Source: Lactobacillus sp. (lineage in GTDB: Bacteria > Bacillota > Bacilli > Lactobacillales > Lactobacillaceae). From it: 64,000 nt of DNA. The DNA is taken from positions 186,001-250,000 of the forward strand of contig JAKVKU010000002.1 of NCBI GenBank assembly GCA_022484695.1, in the 5' to 3' direction. Position 1 is the stretch's first letter; the number at the start of each line of letters is the position of its first letter. Positions 49,745 through 58,518 of the stretch are shown piece by piece. Made by a program: the position numbers and the translations under genes. A model generated the notes under the pieces. That model made no database searches, was not told the DNA's origin, and saw only the letters and a list, made by a program, of their open reading frames with translations.

Positions 49745-50546
49745 CATAATCATCCTCATCATTATCTACAGGGGCATTGTTAGCGGTAGTTGCCGCAGCT
49801 GCAGTATCAGCTTTGCGGGATTCTGACGTGAAATACCAGTAAGCCCCGGCGAAACCAATCAATGCGATCCCTAATACAGGTACTTTTAAATAGGCTGCTA
49901 AAACAAAGCCCACGATAATATACGGTAAAAACTTCTTAACGGGCATATAATGCATCAGCATGGCAATCCCCACGACTGGTAGCATGCCCCCGGCGATGGT
50001 TAAGCCATTGGTGACCCACTTGGGAATCACGGTCAAAATAAACTTCACAATTTGTGGACCTACCAAGACAACCAAAGCGGTTGGTAGCGCAGTCTGTAAA
50101 CTAAACAGTAACGGTCCTAACCAAGCTTCCCGACGCATTTTGCCAAATTCATGATTATTGGTATCAGTTTGCATTTTATGGGCCAAGAAGTTACAAATGA
50201 TCCGGGCCAATACTTCTAATTGAATAGCGATCAAACCAACCGGTAATCCCACGGCAATGGCCGCATTGATCCCCGCACCAGTCCGAATGGCCACAAACGC
50301 ACCGACAATAGTAGCTAACCCATAGTTAGGTGCCGAAGCGCCACCCAGAGCAGCCACCCCCAGCATCATTAATTGGAACGTCCCACCAATGACTAGGGCC
50401 GTATGCAAGTCGCCCATAATCAAGCCGGTGATCGTCCCCACAATAACTGGGAACCAGGACATGATGACTAACCCATTTTGGTCAACCGTCATATACCCGG
50501 CTAAAAGTATAATTAAAATATCCTGTAATATTTGTATACCTGACAT
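49737..50546 (-). CDS. PTS mannose-family EIIC
   Basis: GLIMGDLHTALVIGGTFQLMMLGVAALGGASAPNYGLATIVGAFVAI. Confidence 0.92.
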   Translation of the reverse strand: MSGIQILQDILIILLAGYMTVDQNGLVIMSWFPVIVGTITGLIMGDLHTALVIGGTFQLMMLGVAALGGASAPNYGLATIVGAFVAIRTGAGINAAIAVGLPVGLIAIQLEVLARIICNFLAHKMQTDTNNHEFGKMRREAWLGPLLFSLQTALPTALVVLVGPQIVKFILTVIPKWVTNGLTIAGGMLPVVGIAMLMHYMPVKKFLPYIIVGFVLAAYLKVPVLGIALIGFAGAYWYFTSESRKADTAAAATTANNAPVDNDEDDYDE

Positions 50547-50563
50547 AGTTTTTCACCTTTACT

Positions 50564-51025
50564 TTAATAGTTTTCTTCAGGATCAGTGGGCACGTATTGA
50601 ATCACGACAGGAATTCCTTTTGATTTAATGGTCTCTAAGTCCGCCTTTTCGGTTTCATCTAACGCCACAAATTTAGTCACTGGCTTGCGCCCAGCTTCGT
50701 TAAAGATGATGCCTAAATCTACTTTCGGGATCTGAACGCCACCTTCAATTAATTTCAAGAGGGTTGCTGGTTCCTTGACCAGGATCAAAACCCGTTGGGC
50801 GTCATACTTGCCGGCATTGAAATTAGTGATGGCCTTTTGGGTATCAATAATGGACATCCCCGTCCCGGCCGGTTTAGACATGCGCATGCTGGCCTTAATG
50901 GTTTCATTTTGACTGAGCTCATCATCCACCACCATAAAGCGTTTGACTTGTAAGCTTTGGGCCCATTGGTTGACGATTAACCCATGAATTAAACGTTGGT
51001 CGATTCTTGCTAAAACTACTGTCAT
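50564..51025 (-). CDS. PTS mannose-family EIIB
   Basis: MTVVLARIDQRLIHGLIVNQWAQSLQVKRFMVVDDELSQNE. Confidence 0.93.
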   Translation of the reverse strand: MTVVLARIDQRLIHGLIVNQWAQSLQVKRFMVVDDELSQNETIKASMRMSKPAGTGMSIIDTQKAITNFNAGKYDAQRVLILVKEPATLLKLIEGGVQIPKVDLGIIFNEAGRKPVTKFVALDETEKADLETIKSKGIPVVIQYVPTDPEENY

Positions 51026-51098
51026 AATATAATTCCTCCATTTTGAAATTGATTTCAATCTATATACATCAATGTTTATAACGATATTATTGGTATTT

Positions 51099-51114
51099 TT
51101 GATATCGATACCAA
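51099..51114. promoter_or_regulatory. putative LacI-family operator upstream of the PTS operon
   Basis: TTGATATCGATACCAA; exact reverse complement of the 52208-52223 site. Confidence 0.75.
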
Positions 51115-51129
51115 AAATACTTTGAAAAA

Positions 51130-52137
51130 TTATGCCGATTCTCGCGGCACAATTTGTAGATCCAATTTAATTTTTTGTGCTGGTTCTGCCGTCCCTTTGA
51201 TATTATCGATCAATACCTCGGCGACTTGTTGGCCCATCTGCGTGATGGGTTGGCGAATCGTAGTCAAGGGATGACTTAAAAATTTCGCCAGGGGCTGGTC
51301 ATCTACACCCAAAACACTTAAATCCTGGGGAATTTTAATGTTCAAACTTTTGGCTAAACTCACGATCCCGGTGGCCACTTCATCGCTGCCCGTAATAATG
51401 GCATCGGGTTTTTGGGTCATTTGACTGAGTTGCTTTAAAATGGCTTGGCCGTCTTCAATGCTGTGGGCATTGGTGAATAACCAGGCGGGATTAAAACTCA
51501 AGTCATGGGCTTGTAAAGCGGTGGTAAAGCCCAGGTAACGATCACTATCAAAGTTTTTGCCCCGTTGTTGTAATATCAGACTATCCCGGCCGGTACAATA
51601 AGCAATCTTGGTTTTACCTTTGCTGATCAGATACTCAGTCCCTTGACGCAGGCCGTTAAATTGATCGCCGATCACCATGGGAATGGTATCTTCATCCACA
51701 TATTCGTTGCAAACGGCAATTTGACCATATTTCTGATAACCTTTGATAATATCCCAGTCATTTTCCAAGGCACATAGGATAATACCATCCACCTGATGTC
51801 GTTTTAAATAATCTAAGGCGGTCAATTCATTTTGCTTGCGGCCAAAGGTTTGAATGATCAAAGTTTTATAGTGCAATTTATCAACGGTTCGTTCAATGGC
51901 ATTAATCAAGTAAGAGAAAAACGGGTTGATGATTGCTGGCACAACGACGCCGATGGTCTGAGAGCCTGACCCCCGCATCTGCCGGGCAGCTTGCATGGGT
52001 ACATAACCCAATTTGTCCATGGCCCAAAATACTTTATCTTTCTTCGCTTTTGAAACATGGGGATAATCATTGATCACCCTAGAGACTGTTGTCACCGAAA
52101 CACCAGCTAATTGAGCCACTTCTGATATCGTTACCAA
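51130..52137 (-). CDS. LacI family transcriptional regulator of the PTS/GH13 operon
   Basis: MVTISEVAQLAGVSVTTVSRVINDYPHVSKAKKDKV; ligand domain ILCALENDWD, LSVLGVDDQPLAKF. Confidence 0.92.
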   Translation of the reverse strand: MVTISEVAQLAGVSVTTVSRVINDYPHVSKAKKDKVFWAMDKLGYVPMQAARQMRGSGSQTIGVVVPAIINPFFSYLINAIERTVDKLHYKTLIIQTFGRKQNELTALDYLKRHQVDGIILCALENDWDIIKGYQKYGQIAVCNEYVDEDTIPMVIGDQFNGLRQGTEYLISKGKTKIAYCTGRDSLILQQRGKNFDSDRYLGFTTALQAHDLSFNPAWLFTNAHSIEDGQAILKQLSQMTQKPDAIITGSDEVATGIVSLAKSLNIKIPQDLSVLGVDDQPLAKFLSHPLTTIRQPITQMGQQVAEVLIDNIKGTAEPAQKIKLDLQIVPRESA

Positions 52138-52207
52138 AATTTACCACCTCGCTTTATGTAATCGCTGACATCATTATAGCACGGGTTTTAAAAAATTCAA
52201 ATACTTA

Positions 52208-52223
52208 TTGGTATCGATATCAA
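52208..52223. promoter_or_regulatory. putative LacI-family operator upstream of lacI
   Basis: TTGGTATCGATATCAA. Confidence 0.75.
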
Positions 52224-52273
52224 TAATTCATTTCAAGTTACTAAATACTAACCAAATATTTTTTTGAATGTCC

Positions 52274-52933
52274 TTATGTTTGCTTAACTGAGCGTTGCCA
52301 ATCTTTGATTTTATTCAACGTCAAGTTTTCCACGGTCAGCTCGGAAATATGGGTGCTGATCCAGTTGATATCTTGATCCCACCAGGCAAACGCCGAAAGC
52401 GCCGTCCGAATCGCTGAAGGAAAGCGCATCTTAATAACAGTGGCCGGGTTGCCCCCAACAATGGCATAAGCTGGTACGTCTTTAGTCACCAAACTATTGG
52501 CGCCAATAATAGCCCCGTCGCCAATAGTTACCCCTGGTAACACGGTGACATTTTGGCCGAACCAAACGTCATTGCCCACAATTGTGTCGCCTTTTAAAGG
52601 TAAATCCGTTAACTGCGGGGTAAATTTCTCCCAGCCATTGGCGAAGATGTTAAAGGGATAAGTGGTGACCCCTTTTTGCACATGATTGGCGCCATTCATG
52701 ATAAACTCGATGCCCTTGGCAATGGCACAGAATTTACCAATAATTAATTTGTCCCCTAAGAATTCGTAATGATGGGTCACATGTTGTTCAAAATTCTCAG
52801 GGTGATCAGGGTCATCATAATAGGTATAGTCCCCCACCAAAATATTTGGCCGGGTGATCACGTTTTTAACGTAAACTACTTCTTTGATATTGGGATTAGG
52901 ATAAATTGCCTTTGGGTCTGGTCCAATCGTCAT
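52274..52933 (-). CDS. CatB-related/Vat-like xenobiotic O-acetyltransferase (left-handed beta-helix)
   Basis: ILVGDYTYYDDPDHPENFEQHVTHHYEFLGDKLIIGKFCAIAKGIEFIMNGANH and hexapeptide repeats VGNDVWFGQNVTVLPGVTIGDGAIIGANSLVTKDVPAYAIVGGNPA. Confidence 0.88.
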   Translation of the reverse strand: MTIGPDPKAIYPNPNIKEVVYVKNVITRPNILVGDYTYYDDPDHPENFEQHVTHHYEFLGDKLIIGKFCAIAKGIEFIMNGANHVQKGVTTYPFNIFANGWEKFTPQLTDLPLKGDTIVGNDVWFGQNVTVLPGVTIGDGAIIGANSLVTKDVPAYAIVGGNPATVIKMRFPSAIRTALSAFAWWDQDINWISTHISELTVENLTLNKIKDWQRSVKQT

Positions 52934-53009
52934 GTCGTCAACTCCTCATGTAGGCTATGTGTCTATTATTGTATGGCATGATTCGTTTTGCAATCCTTTT
53001 CAAAACTAT

Positions 53010-53054
53010 AAAAAAAGAATTGTTTGCTATCAGTCGAGATTGCAAACAATTCTT
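53010..53054 (-). terminator. terminator of the idn-type operon
   Basis: AAGAATTGTTTGC...GCAAACAATTCTT, T-tract on minus strand. Confidence 0.8.
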
Positions 53055-53063
53055 AAATGCTAT

Positions 53064-53843
53064 CTAACGTAACAGATAACCACCATCTACGGGTAGCATG
53101 ACCCCAGTGACATAATCGGACGCTGAGCTGGCAAAAAATACCATGGGTCCCATTAATTCTTCCGGTACGCCCCATTCGCCAGATGGAATATGCCCTTTAA
53201 TTTCCGGCCCACGCACGGGATCTTCTTGCAGAGGTTTGGTCATGTCCGTGCTGATATAGCCTGGTGCCAAACCGTTCACCTGAATGTTATACGGGGCTAG
53301 CGCATCGGCATAGGCTCTCGTTAACCCCAAGATGCCATGCTTGCTGGCGGCATAAGGAAAAATAAATTTACCCGCCCGGTAGGATTGCATGGAGCCAATA
53401 TTGATGATTTTCCCAGATTTTTGTTCGGCCATGACTTTAGCCGCGGCATGGGCTAAGAAATAACTGGCATTTAAATTCAAATCAATGACTTTCAGCCAAT
53501 CTTCGTCTTTGAAATCCAGCACGTCATTACGCAGTTGCATCCCGGCATTGTTCACCAAAATATCTAAATGGCCAAATTGCTTGATCACTGCGGCCACGAT
53601 TTTATCCGCTGCCCCAGGTTCAGTAATGTCTTGTTGTAAAAAGGCAATTTGTTGACCATTGGCGGCAACAGCTTCTTGCACCTCATCCCAGCCATCGCGC
53701 TTGCGGCTGACCACATAAATATCCGCCCCATAAATCGACAGGGCGATGGCATAATATTTGCCCAAGCCCTTGGCTCCCCCCGTAATTAAAGCCACTTTAT
53801 TTTTCAAAGAAAAACTATCACGATTAAATGTCATTATTTTCAA
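53064..53843 (-). CDS. SDR oxidoreductase, gluconate 5-dehydrogenase / 2-deoxygluconate 3-dehydrogenase-like
   Basis: ALITGGAKGLGKYYA, LVNNAGMQLR, YAASKHGILGLTRAYADAL. Confidence 0.88.
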   Translation of the reverse strand: MKIMTFNRDSFSLKNKVALITGGAKGLGKYYAIALSIYGADIYVVSRKRDGWDEVQEAVAANGQQIAFLQQDITEPGAADKIVAAVIKQFGHLDILVNNAGMQLRNDVLDFKDEDWLKVIDLNLNASYFLAHAAAKVMAEQKSGKIINIGSMQSYRAGKFIFPYAASKHGILGLTRAYADALAPYNIQVNGLAPGYISTDMTKPLQEDPVRGPEIKGHIPSGEWGVPEELMGPMVFFASSASDYVTGVMLPVDGGYLLR

Positions 53844-53849
53844 CTTCCT

Positions 53850-54863
53850 TTACATTTCAATAAGAACTTTGGCCGATTGATTACTATCTTTAGCCACTGC
53901 AAAAGCTTTGGCATAATCGGCAGCCTTGAATACCTGAGTCACTACATTTTTGATGGCCGCATTTTGGGAAAGAATCTGTAAAGCTTGATCAATTTCGTCT
54001 TTAAAGCGGAAACTGCCCTTGTAAGTCAATTCTTTGCCATTAATCGATGACATATTAACGGCTATATTTTGGTCCAGCATCATCCCCACTTGAATAATGG
54101 TGCCACCTAAAGCAGCGGCCTTAAAAGCGGCACTAATCGCCGGGGCAGCCCCGGAACACTCCAAAATAACATCATACGTGTTAGCTGGTAACTTGGCTTG
54201 GCTGACATTGATCACGTCAGTTGCCCCTAAATCCTTGGCCCGTTGCAAAGGGGTGTCTAACACATCAGATACCGTCACACTACTGGCACCTAAGGTCAAA
54301 GACCCACCGGCTGCCAATAACCCAATGGGCCCTGCACCGGAAACTAAGACTTTCTTCCCTTTAACACCGCCGGCCAAGGTAATGGCATGCAAACCCACAG
54401 CTAAGGGTTCCGCCAAGGCGGCCGTTTCTAGAGAAACATTATCCGGCACAAGCCGAATTTGATCCGGTCGTACCGCCATTTTCGTCACCATGCCACCTTG
54501 GGTATGGGGCAAATACTGGGCCGAGCCTAAATAACGACCATTGGGCCAAATCTCCGGTTGATCCGGCAAATTCGCCTGGGGTTCCCCAAATGTGGCCGGA
54601 TGGACAGTGATTTTAGCCCCCTTGAGTATTGTTTGGCCATTAACGACAACCGCTTCGTCCAATATGCCACTAACTTCATGGCCAGGAATTAGCGGTTCGC
54701 GAATGACCGATTGTCCCACTGACCCATCGGCCAGATAGTGTAAGTCAGAGCCGCAAATACCAATGAATTTGGGACTAAAAGTCACTTGATCGGCCGTGGG
54801 GACCACGTCAGGTACGTCCTTAAGCGCTATTTTACCTTTACCAGAAATAACAATTGCTTTCAT
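53850..54863 (-). CDS. zinc-dependent alcohol dehydrogenase, L-idonate 5-dehydrogenase-like
   Basis: GICGSDLHYLADGSVG, PGHEVSGI, VSGAGPIGLLAAGGSLTLGA; paired with the SDR. Confidence 0.85.
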   Translation of the reverse strand: MKAIVISGKGKIALKDVPDVVPTADQVTFSPKFIGICGSDLHYLADGSVGQSVIREPLIPGHEVSGILDEAVVVNGQTILKGAKITVHPATFGEPQANLPDQPEIWPNGRYLGSAQYLPHTQGGMVTKMAVRPDQIRLVPDNVSLETAALAEPLAVGLHAITLAGGVKGKKVLVSGAGPIGLLAAGGSLTLGASSVTVSDVLDTPLQRAKDLGATDVINVSQAKLPANTYDVILECSGAAPAISAAFKAAALGGTIIQVGMMLDQNIAVNMSSINGKELTYKGSFRFKDEIDQALQILSQNAAIKNVVTQVFKAADYAKAFAVAKDSNQSAKVLIEM

Positions 54864-54891
54864 AATGAGCCTCCTAATTGTAACCGCTTAC

Positions 54892-54921
54892 TATTTTAGG
54901 TGTATCGATACACCTAAAATA
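54892..54921. promoter_or_regulatory. 30-bp perfect palindrome, putative LacI-family operator
   Basis: TATTTTAGGTGTATCGATACACCTAAAATA is identical to its reverse complement. Confidence 0.85.
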
Positions 54922-55041
54922 TAAATCAGCTAATCCCATTTGTCAATCATTACTGTTCCCACAGTGGTCGTTGAATTGTAATTGTTTTCAAATTGCTTTA
55001 AACTCAATTTAATATAAACAATGATTATACGAGGTTTTTTA

Positions 55042-56034
55042 ATGGAAAATGTAACTATCGCCGACGTTGCTAAAGCTGCAGGGGTTTCAGTCACCACGGT
55101 TTCCCGCTTCATCAATCAAAACTATGGCAAAATGAGTCCGGCCACTAAATCAAAAATAGAAAATGTGATTCAAAAGCTCAATTACCACCCTTCTGCCTCC
55201 GCCCGGGGGATGCGGACCAAACACTCCAACTTAATTGGCGTGGTGGTCGGCGATATTTCGAATGTTTTTTCGTCACGTTTATTTAGTGGTATTTATGATA
55301 TCTTACAACCGCAAAATTATAGTGTGCTGTTGCTAAACGCCAACAACTCGGCCACTGAAGAAACCAAGGGTATTAATCGCCTGCTAGAACAGCAAATTGA
55401 TGGCTTAATTATTCAACCTAGTCAAAATGATTTTAAAAACTATCAATTTATCACAGCCGCTGACATCCCTTTTGTGACGGTGGACCGTTATTTACAAAAC
55501 CAGCCCCAGACCATTGCCAAAGTGACGACTAATAATTTTCAAGCGAGCCAGCAAACCGCTGCCGAGCTGTTGCAAGCAGGCTATCAGCGCTTTATTTTAA
55601 TCAGCGACTTAGCTGTCCCAACTTCCGCGCAGATTCCGCGAATCGCCGGATTCTCGGCACTGACCAACAATATAACCACGCTGAATGTGGCCAATCATCC
55701 TGATAGTTGGCTGACCGCCCAGCTTCAGCAGTTGTTGTCGGGCGTGACTGAAAAAACAGTCATCGTGTCTTTGATGGGTCCTTTATTATTCAAAACCTTG
55801 GCTAGTTTGCGGCAGCTCAAGCTCACTTTCCCAGATCAAGTTGGCCTAATAAGTTTTGATGACTGGAATTGGGCCCAATTTGTCAATAATGGTATCGATT
55901 TAATTCAACAAGACCCCTTTAAAATGGGGCAAAGTGCCGCAAAAGCTTTATTGGCCACGATGCAAAAGCAGCCATTAGTCAATGCAAATACCATCACTAT
56001 TCCCGCCCAGCGAATCAAGGGCCATTCCCTGTAA
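55042..56034 (+). CDS. LacI family transcriptional regulator, divergent from the idonate/gluconate dehydrogenase operon
   Basis: MENVTIADVAKAAGVSVTTVSRFINQNYGKMSPATKSKIE; LacI ligand domain. Confidence 0.92.
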   Translation: MENVTIADVAKAAGVSVTTVSRFINQNYGKMSPATKSKIENVIQKLNYHPSASARGMRTKHSNLIGVVVGDISNVFSSRLFSGIYDILQPQNYSVLLLNANNSATEETKGINRLLEQQIDGLIIQPSQNDFKNYQFITAADIPFVTVDRYLQNQPQTIAKVTTNNFQASQQTAAELLQAGYQRFILISDLAVPTSAQIPRIAGFSALTNNITTLNVANHPDSWLTAQLQQLLSGVTEKTVIVSLMGPLLFKTLASLRQLKLTFPDQVGLISFDDWNWAQFVNNGIDLIQQDPFKMGQSAAKALLATMQKQPLVNANTITIPAQRIKGHSL

Positions 56035-56124
56035 GGATTTATCGAATAACAAACTATATTTATTGATAAACAATAAATTTCATGCTATGATTGCTTTAAA
56101 AATAGGTGGGGGTCTGAGCAAGCC

Positions 56125-56604
56125 ATGAAAATCCGAACACTATTTTTAAAGGCTGTTTTAATTGGCGTTAGTATTATCGTCCTATTATTCGCAATCTTTA
56201 TCTTTCCCCATATTCCCCGCGTTGTTCATCAAGCTTATCCCAGTATTACTTGGGAACGGTTTGTCTTTATCAACAGTTTATATAGTTCTGCCCTTTGTTT
56301 TTACACCGCAGCCTTTTATGCTTGGCGTATTTTAAATTTAGTTGACCAGCACGCTGTTTTTTCCAATCAAACTCTCAAAGCGCTGACGGCGATCAAATAC
56401 CTTACCAGCGGCATGGGCTGTTGTTATTTACTGCTGCTGCCAATGGTTTATCACATTGCTCGTATCACCAACGCCCCAAAAATGCCCTTGATGGTTCTAG
56501 CAGTAGCGCTGGTGCCTTTTATTTGCGCCGTTGTGGCCGCTATTTTGACAAAGCTCTTCAAACAAGCGATATCCATGAAGCTGGAAAATCAACGTATTAT
56601 CTAG
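56125..56604 (+). CDS. DUF2975-like membrane protein, copy 1
   Basis: MKIRTLFLKAVLIGVSIIVLLFAIFIFPHIP, four TM. Confidence 0.8.
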   Translation: MKIRTLFLKAVLIGVSIIVLLFAIFIFPHIPRVVHQAYPSITWERFVFINSLYSSALCFYTAAFYAWRILNLVDQHAVFSNQTLKALTAIKYLTSGMGCCYLLLLPMVYHIARITNAPKMPLMVLAVALVPFICAVVAAILTKLFKQAISMKLENQRII

Positions 56605-56644
56605 CCGTCAATTAATCGTCAACAAATCAGGAGTTGTTTAGACC

Positions 56645-57124
56645 ATGAAAATTCAGACGTTATTCTTAAAAAGTGCTTTAATTGGGATTGGCGTGGTTGT
56701 TTTATTATTTTGTATCTTTGCTTTCCCCCGAATTCCCGGCGCACTTATCCGGGAATATCCCCACATTGGTTTAGAACGGCCGCTATTTATGGTGGGGCTG
56801 TACGGCTCAGCCCTGTTCTTTTACGTGGCTGAATTTCATGCCTACCATATCCTACAATTGGTGGACCATAATGATGTGTTCTCCGGCCAAGCCCTCAAAT
56901 CAATTGCCACGATCAAACATGTCATCTTTGCCATGGGAATTTGCTACTTGGCATTCCTCCCCTTAATTTACCGGGTGGCTGACTACGAAGATGCCCCAGG
57001 TCTGATTTTAATCGGCGGCGCAGTGGTTCTCGTTCCCTTTACTATCTCGGTTTTCGCGGCTATCTTGGAAAAGCTTCTGAAAAAAGCAACGGCCATCAAC
57101 CTTGAAAATCAATACACAGTGTGA
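56645..57124 (+). CDS. DUF2975-like membrane protein, copy 2
   Basis: MKIQTLFLKSALIGIGVVVLLFCIFAFPRIP; paralog of the preceding ORF. Confidence 0.8.
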   Translation: MKIQTLFLKSALIGIGVVVLLFCIFAFPRIPGALIREYPHIGLERPLFMVGLYGSALFFYVAEFHAYHILQLVDHNDVFSGQALKSIATIKHVIFAMGICYLAFLPLIYRVADYEDAPGLILIGGAVVLVPFTISVFAAILEKLLKKATAINLENQYTV

Positions 57125-57132
57125 GGATTATC

Positions 57133-57342
57133 ATGGCAATTATTGTAAATTTAGATGTGATGCTAGCTAAACGTAAAATGTCCGTCACTGAATTATCAAC
57201 CCAAGTTGGTATTACCATGGCTAATATTTCCATTCTCAAAACCGGCAAGGCCAAAGCTATCCGCTTCTCCACCCTCGATAAAATTTGTCGTGTTCTGGAG
57301 TGCCAACCTGGTGATATTTTGGAGTTTAAGAACACCGAATAA
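57133..57342 (+). CDS. YozG-like XRE/Cro family HTH protein
   Basis: MAIIVNLDVMLAKRKMSVTELSTQVGITMANISILKTGKAKAIRFSTLDKICRVLECQPGDILEF. Confidence 0.88.
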   Translation: MAIIVNLDVMLAKRKMSVTELSTQVGITMANISILKTGKAKAIRFSTLDKICRVLECQPGDILEFKNTE

Positions 57343-57355
57343 TTTAGTCCCTTTA

Positions 57356-57388
57356 AGTATGGCCGCGAGCGGTCATGCTTTTTTATTT
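57356..57388 (+). terminator. terminator of the DUF2975/XRE operon
   Basis: AGTATGGCCGC-GA-GCGGTCATGCT (G-T wobbles) followed by TTTTTT. Confidence 0.75.
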
Positions 57389-57495
57389 GATCTGTTTCCA
57401 AATAACCCCTTGATAATATCAAGGGGCCCATGTCTTTCACCAATGATGTTATTGTTATCTTGCAACATAAAAATGAATGCTGCCTAAGCTAAAAG

Positions 57496-58404
57496 TTAAT
57501 GCTTCTGAAAGTAGTAATCATCGAGTGTATACGTTTGTACCGGTGTGATATGCAGCTGATAACGTTCTACCAAATCAGCAATCTTACGCCCATCAATCAA
57601 GGTCACCGGCGTGTTTCGACCTTGCAAAGATTTGTTAATCGCTGATTCGGTGAAATGGGTGGTCGTGATAAAAATGCCATATTCCGCATTGAAACTATCC
57701 ATGGTCCCTTTGAATTTATCAATATCCGGTTCTGAAACCGCACTGTCAGTGTAACGTTTGCACTGGATTGCCACTCGGGAAGTCCGAAATTCATCCGAAA
57801 TAAAATAACCAAAGCCATCGATTCCATGATCCCTTGAAACGAGCTTGCCAAGATTGTCATCGATCCTCACACCCATTTTGGAAACGAGTAGCCGTGAAAA
57901 GCTTTCAAATTTTTGAGGTGGGAATTTCTTTAGTTGTTCTATCAGTTGAATTTTCCAATTATCTGTATCTTCGACTGATTCAGTTGTTACTTCAGAGACT
58001 TCGTCTGGCTCTGTTAACGTTTTGGCATTCTTCTTTTACACATTATCGCGATGTTTTTGTAGCCAATAAGTCTTAATTCTAGCCTGCTCCCGCTCCGTTG
58101 GAAAAGCGTCATGACTTTTCGAACGGCCCTTTTCAGTCAAAGTGATGTCGGCACCGCGCTTAGGTTCTTCAATATAGCCCAGGACCCACAGGTTACGTAA
58201 GCCAAAGTTGAAATCAAAATTAAACGGAATATAATTCTGACCCGATTTTGAAGTGATGGGCTCGAATATATCTTCATAAGAGAACCCACTATTTTTATCG
58301 TCAGCCATAGATTTTTTGATAGCTTCACGGGAAGCGGATCCTCCCAAGGTGCTTAATGCATCCAACATTTGCCGCCCTGCTTCTCTACGTTGATAGGTGT
58401 GCAT
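57496..58404 (-). pseudogene. mrr: Mrr-type restriction endonuclease interrupted by a single in-frame TAA (58036-58038)
   Basis: ORFs 58036-58404 (Mrr N-domain-like) and 57496-57876 (catalytic GIDGFG...IQCKRY) share one frame; the bridging sequence has no other stop. Confidence 0.85.
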
Positions 58405-58478
58405 TTATATTCCCCCCAAATTAAAGCGCTATTTTTGCCCCCTATTATACATCGTTCACACATTTTTAGAATGAAAAA

Positions 58479-58512
58479 ACCGTTGCCCCAGCAATTGCCA
58501 AGTCAACGGTTA
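58479..58512 (-). terminator. terminator of the GH65 cluster
   Basis: AACCGTTG...CAACGGTT with T-tract on minus strand. Confidence 0.75.
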
Positions 58513-58518
58513 ATGTAA

